A stretch of 64,000 nt of DNA from Podospora pseudocomata (lineage: Eukaryota; Ascomycota; Sordariomycetes; Sordariales; Podosporaceae): assembly GCF_035222375.1 (NCBI RefSeq), contig NC_085889.1, positions 310,001 through 374,000 of the forward strand, read 5' to 3'. A program made the position numbers and the translations under genes. Positions 22,501 to 34,500 of the stretch are shown in pieces (positions within the stretch are counted from its first letter, which is position 1; each line of letters begins with the position of its first letter). Under the pieces are notes generated by a model. That model had not been told where the DNA came from and did no database searches. It saw only the letters and a list, made by a program, of their open reading frames with translations.

Positions 22501-25500
22501 ACAAAGCCTTGACTGACCTGCCCGCCTACCCTTGGAACCACTCCCGCCGCTTCTGGCACGAGGCCTACATCACGAAGTCCAACCGCTCCCCCAAATTCCC
22601 CAGAACTGACTTTCTGGGCGTCCCGGTTGACATGCAAAACAGCATGGAGCCCAAATGGCGCAATCACCTCCGTATCACGGAGAACCCCTGGATAGAAGAC
22701 CACAAGATCACCGGAACAGTCCTCTACCCCGGCGCAGGGATGCTTGTCATGGCGTTGGAAGGTGCCCTCCAAGTCTCCGACCCAACAAAAAATGTCCACG
22801 GCTTCCGCTACAGCAACATCCGCTTTGAGCGCGGCCTCGTCGTCACAGCAGCAGATGAACCCGCAGTCGAAACATCTCTCAGCCTTCATCCTGACCCTAA
22901 CATCCCCGGCAAGTTCGGCTTCACAATCTACTCCACCACCGGGGACTCTTGGACTTGTCACTGCCATGGTACAATCTCCCTCGAGTACGACGCCAGCGGC
23001 TCAAGCGAGGTAGAAGACGCAGGTATAGCTGTTGACCCCTGGACCCTGCACACGACCAGATACAAGCAGCTCTTCTCCGACCCTGGCGCCGAAGAAATCG
23101 ACGTTGACGAGTTCTACGACCAGCTCGAGACAATCGGCATGGAATACGGGCCCCTATTCCGCAACGTCACTTCGCTGTTTGCAGTCCCAGCCCAACACGC
23201 CGCCCACGGCGAGGTCATCATCCCAGACACTGCCTCCGTCATGCCCATGAGCTTTGAGTACCCCCACGTCATGCACCCCGCGACAATGGACGCAATCTTC
23301 CATTTGTTGCTGGCAGGCTTCAACGACGGCCGTCCCATCGACGAGGCTGCAGTGCCGTACAGCATAGACGACATGTTCGTTGCCAGCGAGCAACCCCACG
23401 GCGCCGGGTCAAAGTTCCTAGGGTACGGCCAGCTGACAAGAAAGAGCGGAGGTGGCCGCGAACTGGTGGGGGATTTGGTGATTTCGGACGAGAGGTGGTC
23501 TGGGCCAAAGATGGTCATCAACGGATTTGCTCTTCGCCAGGTCACATCTGCTGATGATGCTGGAATTTCCGGCTCCCAGGAGGACACTTTGAAGAAAAAG
23601 TGCGCTCGTGTCACTTGGAGTCAGGATACCGACTTCATCAAGACAAGCGAACAGCTTGTGGGTGTGTCGACTGATGCGTCGTTACCAGCTCAGCTGTCCG
23701 CTTGGTTTGATCTCTTGCAGCGCAAGAAGGCCATTGGGGAGGTCTTGGTTGTTGTGAGGGGACAATGTCCCGGCACCTCGGAGATTGTGGGCGATGTGTG
23801 GCGTCGTGTCCGCAGCCGTGAGGGCTTCCAGAGTGTCAAAGCTGTGTCAACCTCTGACTCTGGTGTGGAACAACTCCGTGCATTAGTTCCGAATGCTGAG
23901 CCTGTCGATCTGTGGGACATCTCTGGCGACGCCGAACCGCCCGCGTCAAGCAAGGGTTACGACTTGGTCTTGGTGATTGGAACCGACAGCTACCCCGACT
24001 TCTCCACGGAACTGCAGAAGCTGGCTCTCCTTCCGCAATCTCATATCGTTCTCATTGGCGAGAAAAATGTTGAGGCCTTTAGCTCAGAGGGGCACCAGTC
24101 GTCTCTCCACCTCCAAGGGAATGGCGATGCAGCGGTGGTGTTTTCATTTGCTGCTGAAGAAGCCACAGTTCCGCTGGAAGTCTGTCTTCTTCTTCCATCT
24201 CCCACTTCCAAGCAAACTTCAGCGTTGGCCTCCAATCTCACAACAGTGCTCTCTGCTAGTGGCATCAACGACATCAACACCATCACCTTGTCTGACCTCA
24301 GCACCCTCGACCTCACCAGCAAACACGTTATCTCCCTACTCGAGTCCGATAAACCCTTCATCTACTCATGGAACGAAAACGAATTCACAAGCTTCAAGTC
24401 ACTCATCTCCTCCGTGGACCATCTGTTCTGGCTGACCCATGGCGGTGTCCTACAATCATGGGCAGGAGGCGTAGAGTTCGCCGCAGCTCAAGGCTTGCTT
24501 CGTGTCTTGCGCAATGAGTATACCCTCGCATCCTTGCCCCATCTCGATCTCTCCACTGGCTTTGACAGCACGACGCTCTCAAGTGCCGAGCTTATCGCCT
24601 TCGTGTGGCGGGCTTCGCTTTTGGAGGGGGCCGAGATGGAATATGCCGAGTTCGAAGGCAAAGTTCACATCCCTCGTGCTGTGGCCGATGTCGGATTTGA
24701 CGGGGATTTGCAGCTTGCTGATGGGACAAAGCAGCCTGTCCTTGGACCTCTCAAGGGCGGTAAGCCGCTGAAGCCGATTGTCGTAGGGGCTGAGAAGATG
24801 ATTGTCTGGGTTGAGGACGAGGAGGCATCACTACCGCTTGGTATGACTGAGGTGGAGGTACAAGTCGAGTTCGTTGGGCTGAGCAGTGGCAACACCTTCT
24901 CGCTGACTGGCACTGTTGACGATGACTCCATTACTGTACTCGATAGGTGTGTGGATGCAGTTGGTGTGGTATCTCGTCTCGGAGGCGGAGTAAACTCGCT
25001 CGTTGTTGGCCAGCGTGTTGCTGTCTTGAAGGGACATGGGTGCAGAACTCACGTTCGTCAGGATGTCAGTTTGGTGGCCCCCGTTCCGGATAGCATTCCT
25101 TCAGAGAAGACCGCGGCATTGCCAAGCGCATTCATTACTGCTTTGTATGCCTTGTCTCATGTCGCAAGATTAGACAAAGGTCAGACGGTGCTCATCCACT
25201 CTGCTGCCAGCGCTCCAGGACAAGCAGCCATTCAGATTGCTCAACACCTTGGAGCTGTCGTCTTTGCTTTGGTCAGCTCCAAGGGGGAGAAAGCCATCCT
25301 TGTGGAACAGCACGGCTTACCTGTGACGCGCATATTTGATGCTGGGTTGCTGAACTTTATTCCCGCTATTAGCAACGAGACAGGGGGTCGTGGTGTCGAT
25401 GTTGTGCTCGCGAACGAGGCAGATGCTGCTGTTTCGTCATCCCTGGCCACGCTTGGTGATTTTGGGGTCTTCATCGATCTCAGAAGCAGCGAGTCTACCG

Positions 25501-26993
25501 GCAGCATCAGCCCTCCATCCGGCAAGAAGAATGTATCCATCGTTCGTGTCATCATGGACGGCGTGGCTCAGGCAAAGCCTCACATCGTCAAGAGCCTGTT
25601 CCAACAAACCTTTGACATCCTCTCAACCAACACCATCAGGCCCATCACACCTACCACCGTCTTCTCCGCCAGCGATGCTTCTCAAGCACTGCAAACCGCC
25701 ACAACACAAGCTCACGGGAAAGTTGTACTGTCCCTCCAAGGGAGCCCCTCAGTCCTCATCCCTCCCGCCCCAGCCCCTGAACTCCAACTCGACCCCTCCG
25801 CAACCTACATCATCGCCGGCGGTCTCGGAGCTTTAGGTCTCAACATCGCCGACATGATGATCGCGCAAGGAGCCAAGCACCTCGTCTTCCTCTCCCGCTC
25901 GGGCGGTACGAAGAACCAATCCGACCTTGCCCGCCTCCGTTCCCACGGCATCACAGCCGAGGCCTTCCCTTGCGACGTCACCAACTCCACCTCTGTCTCC
26001 AAGGTCTTCTCCCACCTCCGAAGCGCCAAGCACAAAATCGCTGGTGTGATCCAGTGCGCCATGGTTCTGGAAGATGGCATCTTCGATAACATGACCCATA
26101 CCAAGTGGTCCCGCGCATTTGCTCCCAAGTCGGCCGGCTCCCGGAACCTCCTTGCTCAACTCTGGCCAGATGAGCAGCCCTTCTTTATCTTGCTGTCGTC
26201 AATTACCGGTGTGATAGGCAACACCGCCCAAGCAAACTACGCCTCAGGCAACACGTTCGAGGATGCCCTAGCCCTCTGGGCTCGAACCCACCTTCGGATT
26301 GCCGCGACAAGTATTGACGTCGGGTTGGTAGCTGACTCCTCTCACTTCACCGAGGCAGGTGAATTCGGTGATTTGGAAGGCTACCTTCACCGCTACCAAC
26401 ACGGCTGGAATGGACTCCAGACCACACTCGACGAACTCCGCGTCGTGCTCAAGTCCATCATGAGAGGGAGCACCGCCGACGGTGGCAACATTCCCGCACA
26501 GCTCGTCCTCGGACTAGGTGACTCCCTCATCCGGGATGAGAACGGTACTGGCTTCGCAAAAGACAAGAAGTTTGAGCTGCGGGTCGTGAAGTCGGACAAG
26601 AGCGGGGGTCAAGCAGGGGGAAAGACGGAAAAGATCGGGGAGGTGTTGAGTCGAGCGTCGAGTGTCGGTGAGGCGGCTGCTGCGGTGGAGGAGTACATCA
26701 AGTTGCAGATTGCTGTTGCGATTGGGGTTGAGGTGAGCGAGGTTGATGCGCAGAAGCCCTTGCCGGAATTTGGAGGTACGTGCCCCACGTCGACGTGTGA
26801 AATGTTTAATCGGGATACTGACATGGGTACAGTGGACTCGCTCAAAGCGGTTGAGATCAGGAACTTGTGTTTGAGGGAGATGCAGAGTGATATTTCTGTG
26901 TTTGAGTTGTTGAGTTCGACGCCCGTGGCCGAGCTTGCAGTCAAGATTGTGACGAAGAGTGGGCTGGTCAAGTTGGATGCTGAGGCTGTCTGA
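19578..26993 (+). CDS. Highly reducing type I polyketide synthase (KS-AT-DH-ER*-KR-ACP)
   Basis: Five exons (19578-19763, 19824-19968, 20021-20289, 20355-26775 and 26833-26993) give 2393 aa. KS: DTACSSS (Cys about 179), [10 protein letters not shown] (His about 314) and the [11 protein letters not shown] His (about 356). [11 protein letters not shown] and GHSSGE (Ser about 646). [12 protein letters not shown] (His about 983) and HPATMDA (Asp about 1178). No S-adenosylmethionine motif is visible between DH and ER. In the ER the NADPH loop, normally AAAGGVGQAA, reads [10 protein letters not shown] (about 1815), so enoyl reduction is doubtful. KR: GGLGALG (about 2022) with the Ser and NYASGN Tyr in place. 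[13 protein letters not shown] (Ser about 2343). There is no thioesterase, reductase or condensation domain. The last intron (57 nt) is in frame and open; removing it restores the ACP motif. Confidence 0.95.
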
Positions 26994-27652
26994 TAGATTT
27001 TGGAGAGGTAGAGGAGATCGCTTACAAAATTAGTTACCAGGGAAGTACCAGGGGGGAAATAGGCGTTGGTGATAGACGATAATAGTTCATAGATAGCGGA
27101 TACACATCTTGAATTGTCCCAAACGCCACCCAACCTTTCGAGGTTCAACCACCAGGCTCAGACATCCTATGATTTGAGAATCAACACGGAAGTGCCGAAC
27201 TCACCTGCGTCATCACCTGCCTCTTTGGCCCAGAACAGCTTCACCCCTCCCAGCTCTTGAAGTCATGAATCAAGTGAGCCTGGCATTCTGAGATATGGAT
27301 CCTCGGATATAATCAAGTTGTTGCCGGAAGCCATGTTGCTGACTGGCCAGCATGATACGAGCTTCTTGCAATGGTACAAAAGAACTGATGATGTGGAGCA
27401 GTGTAATCTGTATTGCAGGAACCATGGTTAACTATTGAGTCAATATCGGTTCAGCATCCCATCGGGACCGAGTCCAAAGCAACTCCTAATTCTTATCAAC
27501 TTTATTGCGCATTGTCCTTCTTACGGCGAGCACACGTCAAGTAGAAATAGCCATGTCTCCCCTCCGAGCAATCCCAATATTTCCTCATCCTCCTGTCATC
27601 TCCAACATTTGAGTCCTCACTACCCTAACATTATCACCAAAGAAGACCCAAC
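26994..27652. other. PKS 3' flank
   Basis: No gene is recognised. A short minus-strand frame overlaps the PKS end and is a shadow of it. Confidence 0.5.
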
Positions 27653-28503
27653 ATGATCCCCTCATTCATCTTCGCCCTCCTCTCACTCCCTTTCCTTCTC
27701 AGTCGGATCTCCCCTAAAGCCAGTCACAGCAGACCTCCACAGCGCAACCAGCACCAGCAAACGCCTGGCAGTAGAAGGCTTCCATTTCGTCAGCTGCGGA
27801 ATCAACTACTCAGTCCTGGTCGTGAGTCCTCTCCCATCCCATCCATGTATATCGCAAACACTAACCACCCAAACACGCACCAGTATTGCGCCAACGACGG
27901 GGACTGCAACCATAATCCCAGACCCGGCGCCGGCGGTGACTGCAACCCCACCCCCAACGGGGGCTTGACAACCTGGGAGATAACAGGAAATTAACTCCCT
28001 CTTCCCTGGGAAATATGGAGTTAAATGGGACTTTGGGAGCGATTGGCGGATCAAGCCTTTCAAATATCATGTTGGGTTAGTAATTAATAGCCCCTTTCCG
28101 TATTATCTTACACCGATACGTTCTATTTTTGCTAATGCGAATCGCTTCCTGCTAAACACGCCTATCTAGCAATCTGCAGCGACATTCAGATGGCCTCGTA
28201 TTCATAATCTACAAGGACAATCAACACAAAATGTACGTTGATGGGGTTGGAAACCAGTGTCGTTCCATTTATTTTGCCCTACCCTCAACGGAAAGAGGTA
28301 CCGTACCCTTGAAGTACCTCGGCGGTAGGATGATGACAACACACACTTTGGGTACGGGCGGGATTCAAGACCCAGGAAGAATGAGTCAAGTGTCCGGCCG
28401 AGAGGTACATCCTCCAGAGGCGTGCCTACCTGGGTATTCTAGTGTTCACACAATTCACCATCTTTCATCAATAGCAAGTGTAGAGTTGCTGTATTCTTTT
28501 TGA
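27653..28503 (+). other. Possible small secreted protein gene or relic, structure unresolved
   Basis: The ATG at 27653 opens a hydrophobic leader (FIFALLSLPFLLS). In other frames the region holds protein-like pieces that ordinary splice sites separate. One piece ends at a GTGAGT and continues after an ACCAG with a Cys-rich stretch (YCANDGDCNHNPRPG). Another (GVKWDFGSDWRIKPFKYH) ends at GTTAGT and continues after CTATCTAG with LVFIIYKDNQHKMYVDGVGNQ. I could not connect all pieces in one frame. It may be an annotated-in-error relic or a gene with an extra short exon. It could equally be chance, so confidence is low. Confidence 0.3.
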
Positions 28504-28566
28504 AGCCCGAACACATACTTTGTCCATATCATAACATGAATATTGCTCTTTTTCCAGACAATACTC

Positions 28567-31500
28567 TCACGTATCCCTCCCCGCAAGCCACGCCCTCCCC
28601 TTCAGCTCCCCAATTACACTATCCCTCATCCACCAAACCTCCCCCCTCTCCACCGCATCCAACTCCCTCTCCCTCCCCCCAACCACCCCCTCACTCTTCC
28701 CCCCACCCTGTCCCTCGACCCCATCAGACATAGAAACCTTCTTTTTCCCGTTTTTGGCAGGCGTCTTCCCCTTCTTCCTCCCCTTCCCCTCCTCAGCCTC
28801 TGTCTTGTCCACCACCCTCCCAGCAAAAACCCCCCTCCTCTCGGCCCACTCAAACAACAACCTTAAGCCCAACAACCTATCCCTCGACCACCCCTCCGTA
28901 TCCAACCCAGCCCTCAACACCAGCTTGGCATCCACAGCCGTGCTCGCCCCCTCCCCCTCGCCCACCCCCCCACCACTACTCCCCAACCGATCAAGCACCA
29001 ACCCCCTCTCCGCGTGCGTCAAATCCCGCAGCGCCTGCAACTCGAAAACCCACTCCATCGGATCCCTCCCACCCAACCCCTTGTCAACAACCTCGCTACT
29101 CCCCAGCGCGCGCAACGTAGCCGGGAAAGTCCCCTCATGCGCCGGTCTCCTCCGCAAATAAACACTCTGGTTGTTCCTAAACTCATCCACCAGACTGGGC
29201 TGATTTTGGAAATCAATCGTCAAATCCCAACAACCCAGTCCACCAGCGTCTGTGGCAACACGTAGGACATCATCTAGCGGCGGAAGCAAGCAAGGAGTCT
29301 GCCGCCGGAGGATAACAACCTCCGGATCTGTCGCATCACTCCCCGTCTGCGACGCCGCCGCCACAGCCGTCGCAGACCCCGGTTTCAAATGGATATTAAT
29401 CGGCGTGTTCATCGGCTGACCGGTGGCCAAATCCTTCGCAACCAAACACCGGGGTTCCGTAGCCAGAACCCAAAAGTGACGAAACGCCTGCAGATGCGCC
29501 CGATTGTCTTGGACGTTGGCAGGAAACAACGGGTAAAAAGCGACCAGGAGAGCAGCAGTGGCAAGGTTACTCGTCCCAAACGTGGCGGTTCCGCACCCCA
29601 AAAACAGAGCGCCAATCGCCAGGTGAGCAGCCATGTGGCTTCCGTACGTGGTGCTCTTGTCGTCTCGACCGTGCAGACCTCTCAAACGACGGAGCACAGT
29701 GATGTCCCCCGTCCCGGCCATCACCGTGGCGCAAGACAGCGCCACCAGATCCATACACATCCTCGCGTTGCTGCGAGCTAGCTCCGCGTCAAAGTTTGTC
29801 ACCGGGCTTCTAACGATCCGTACAAACTCGTCGAGGTAGTGAACAAGCAGATCCCGAACTTGGATATTCGCCGAGCCGGCGAACCGAAGGCCCAGCGAAA
29901 AGCAAATGCCAGCCAAGATGGAGAAAAAAGACATGTCCCTGCTTTGAAGCTTCCGAGTGCTGCTCAGACGTGCCCGTGAATGATAAATAGAAGGCAAACT
30001 GCTCTTGATCCAGTCAAAGGTAGGTTTGATCTCCTTCCAAAGAATAACATTCTTCGCCACCGTCCTCAAAAGCAAAACATCAGGCCGGACATAGTCAAAC
30101 TGCAACGTTGTGTCAGGAACATCAATCTTGCGTGCAACGATATGATCCTCCGACTTCATGAAAATGAGGGCAATAGCCATCACAGCGCCAGCAGCGGCAC
30201 GGTCCAAGACATGAGCCAGCTCCATGCGCTTGGTGGACGTGGCGATTGTCAGGAGCTTTTCCGTCAAGCGCATATCTCTCAGCCCCTTCAGGTCGCCTCC
30301 TTTGCCGAGGTTGATGAAGCCCAAAGCAAAGCCGGCAGCCAGACGATAGCCTTCGTCGCGAAGTGGGTTCTCCTCCTCTCCATCCTCGAGATACTCGATT
30401 TCCGACATCATGATCTCGCTCATGCGGCGGTGTTGGCTGTTGCAGTAAAGAAGCCCTATGCCCATGATACCAGTGGTTTGGGTGTGTTGCGACAAGTTGA
30501 GCTCGGCAGCCCCTCTCGGCAGCATACGGGTAACGTGCACCGACAGAAGGCGCGTGATCAGCGAGTCCATGGTCCCCAGATACGAGGCTGCCAGGCCGAG
30601 AAGTAGGCCAATGGATGTCATAGTATGCTTGGGTGTGAGGTACTTGAACGCAACCCACTTGGCGACCGACTTGAGATGACCGTTCAGGCCGAGGGCGAGC
30701 AGAAATCCGGCATGTCGATTGTTCAAATCTGACCCCGGCTTGTTGTACAGAATCCACGATGTGTCAATGCCTTTTGCATGAGGTGAGATGGCAAGTCCAC
30801 CCGAGACGCCCTGGTGGAAGAAGGCCCAGTTAATCTTTTCCTCAGTAAACATGGCCTTGTCTACGCCGACCGAGTTGTTAATCGGCTGGACGACACATGT
30901 GAGCTGAAATCCGTTGATCTGATATTTTTGAGTAAGAAGTGGAAAGCGAAGAGCAAAGTACAAGAGGCCCCTGCCTGCTGGTATGGCAAGGGTACTCGTC
31001 GCCACAGTAGCGACAAGCTGCTTTTGTTGCTCGAGATACTCTGGCTCCGTTGTGCCCGGCTTGGGGTTGAGGCGGACGACGCGGTGCTTGGATGTTGATA
31101 AGAGATTCTGAGCCTCATTGAGCCGTCTGTCTTCTCTAAACAAGGAGCGCACCACGGCCTGGCGTTCTGTGGCCTCTGTCTCCTCTGCGCGGTCGTGGAA
31201 GTCGTCGAGGTGCTGACACAGCATTCGGACATCCCATTTCGCAGCGTGTGATGGGGCCTGGGGAATGTTAGTAGATAATAGCACAACTATGAACCGAACA
31301 CTCACATTGATCTCAGCCCCAAGTGGTCGCCATGTCTTTGATGGCCGTAAGACAGTGCTGATGTCAGTCCGACTCACTAGAGAGAGGAGCTCCTTGGACC
31401 ACGAAGGCGGTGGGTTTGGTTGACACATGAATATAATGTCCTGTAAAGGCGTGAGAACTGCCTCCGGTAATGTTTCGAGAATTTGTGGTGTGAAACGAGC

Positions 31501-34500
31501 CTCATACATGGCCACAACCACTTCGTACCGGTTCGTTGTGGTGCCAAGAAGACCAAAGAACTTGGCAAACATGAGCGATCGAGGTGTTAAGGATGACCAG
31601 AGCTGCGATCTTGACTTTCCAGAAACTGCATCTGGACAGCCAGTGGAGTAGACGAGAGGCAATGTCGGGAACTCGCCCCCCTTACCGTATGCAAGATGGT
31701 CCTGAATCCAGCTCAGCACGCAAAAGCAGGTCGGCGGTTCGACTACCTCGGCCGCGAGAGTAGGAACCAGATCATGTACTGATTCCAGATCCATGTCTAT
31801 GCCCAGCGCATAAATGGCTTCGTGCCTCTGCCAGCCGAGCCACCTAGAGACCTGGCAGAGCGCTGTCCTCAAATCGATCTGGCCGTGTATCGTATCCTCG
31901 GGAGACAGAATGTTCAGTTTCTGTTCTTCGAGGAAAAGATGGAGCGCCATCATCATACTCCATGCTGCATGACTGCGTCCAGGGCTCCCTCTGCCGAGAG
32001 CCGTGGGAAGGTACCCATCAAAGCCAAAAGCCAGCACGCCGCCAGAAGACGCCATCCATCTCTGCGCTAGTTCGATGTGAATAGCAAGGAAGCTTGGTGG
32101 ACGAGGGCCTGATTCGGCAGTCACGGGGGCCGGTTCAAAGATTGGAGTATCAAGAAGCCACCGCCATGCTTTGGTGCGAGTCCAAGGCGGGCACGCTGAT
32201 GAGCTGGGGTTTTCGTATACGCGCATCGTGTCCCAGCTCTTTGGGCATGGGGGCTGTGCTGCGCCCTCCCCATAGCTCCTGAGGGAAGTCTCACTGTTGT
32301 GCCGCATGGCGAGGAAGCTGGAAAAGAGCAGTATAATGAGTGCTGTCCATTCCCTGTCCACTATGGGGCGGCTTAGACCCCGAATACGCCCGCTCTGAAG
32401 CCACTGCATGATGTGCCACCATCCTGCCAGTAGCTTGTCGGCATAAGAAGTAGGTAGGACACTCCGGCAAGTATCCAGGACGCGACGTATTTGAGGCGAT
32501 GAAGGCTGCAACTGGATTCTCACTCGATGAAACCTGCCGTCCTTGTCTCGAAGGTCAACCACACCACGCGAGTTTGAGTGACAGACGGAATCTATCTGAG
32601 TGCAGGTCATGCCAATGCCCATCGACCGCCTGCCTCGAACCTCTTTGTTGACCTTGTGGCTGCCTGCGTAATCGAGGCTGTGCAGGTTGTCAGAAAATAA
32701 CAATGGTAATGTTACAGTCGTTACTTTGCCCCAAGGGGACTGCAGGCTGAGTTCTCTTCCGCCGGAGGTGTCTTCAGACAAGATCATGATGGTCTCATGC
32801 CCGTCGGATAGTTTGCATGAATCGACCACGCTTTGAACCCTCCGGGGCTCTCCGGGAACAATAGTGAGGCTGCTTGGGTTTGAGAAACTTTTCATGGCAC
32901 TTTTTGTTGTGTTCTTCTCGTCACGAATATCGACATGGAGGGTCAGAAGCTGGAGTCTCCTGTCGACAGGGTCCTGGATACCAACAAGAAGCATGGCGCG
33001 CCCTTGCTCATCCGTGGCAGTAGGAGGGCTAGCAAGTATAAAGACCTTGGAGTGTGTCCTGGCAGGCTTGTCCGATAGAGAGTATCGCAGGTTGGCGTTG
33101 TCCATGCTGAAGCTGTGGATCTTGGTAAGCATCATCTCCCGTGTCAGTCCATCAAAGTCGTGATCCTCCAGACCCATACTATGAAACCCCTCAAAATCAC
33201 CACCAGCACGAAGCTCGTCCAGCAGGCTATCCACCGGCGCTTCATGGAGGCTGTTCAAGTCTCGATTGCCGCTGAAGCTGCCACTGAATACTGAACCGGC
33301 ATATCCACTACTCATGCGAGCACGCTGGCTCCCCTGGGAGTCTAGCCTCCTGCTTGACTGTTCGGTGAAGGTTGCTCGATCTTGAGATGCAGACAGATCA
33401 GCACGAGCCAACAGAGAGCTTACTCGGCGTGACTGCCTCCGAGTAGCATCGTTGCGCTTGTCCGGATCCAAAGAGTTGAGAGCATTGTCCAAGGCCTTTT
33501 CGTTTTCCTCGATCCTAACGCTCTTCCTGGTTCTTTTGCCTGGAAGCGGTGCACCAAAGCTCTCTCTCATGGACGGGTGAATCGGGGTGGCAGCTCCGCT
33601 TGGCAGGCCTGGAGCCATAGAACTCCGTCGCCGCGAAGATGATGTTCTCCTCTTTTTCTTTTTGCTCAGAAATGGGTCCTCATTCTCTAGATAGGTCAGT
33701 CGCCAAACTGTGTACATGCCGGCTTCGCGGTTAACGGTAACGGCAATATGCAAGCCCCCAGCTTCCGATGCCGGTAGATTCGGGAGCTTGACAGACTCTA
33801 TGTGAAGCATTTCTTCGGCAGGACTGAGAAACAGGGGCCCGGTCGAACCCCTCCGACCCCTTGGAGGCTTCGTCCGATCTTGCTGTGTCACCACCAGTCC
33901 GATTTCCAACAACGGATCCGTCAGGCAAACAAGCCGAGGCCAATGACTTTCACTTGTTTCCATAGGAGGTTGCCACATATTTTCCAGTGTCGAGCTGAGT
34001 CGGAGGGGCAGTACTTTCGGGTTGCCCAACCCCTCGGTCGAGAACTCGGGCCCTCGTTGGGTATTGGACGACGATGGCGGCGGCTGGAACGACACGAAGG
34101 AGTTGGGCGGTACTTTCGGGAGACGCAACGAAACCGGAGCTGTATTGTTCGCCCGTGGCTTGCGTTGAATGATGACACCACATGGTGCTGCGCAGGCAGA
34201 CTCGACTTCGAAGGGCATGTGGACGACATGGCTGGCACCGGAGAGGAAGTAGATGTGCGCCTGGGTCTTGAGGAAGACGACGAGAGCTTTCGAGAGGTTG
34301 GGCCTTTCGAGGGCCTTCTTCTTTTGCTTGGCGTTATCTCTAGACTGGTGTTCGGCCGAGGCAGGGAAGTTGGCTAGGAGGGCTTGGGCGATAGGTTCGT
34401 TTTCGAGGTCGAATTTGAAGCTCTTTCGAAAGACCCCGCCACGGGACCAGAGCACACAGTTCTTCGTCGTGAGCAGTTCATCCTCATATTCGTTGTCACC

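Noticed and set aside
22900-24700. A methyltransferase domain in the PKS
   Set aside because: The stretch between DH and ER has no Gly-rich S-adenosylmethionine motif that I can see.
26994-27652. A thioesterase or other release domain after the PKS ACP
   Set aside because: The PKS frame stops soon after the ACP and no hydrolase motif follows.
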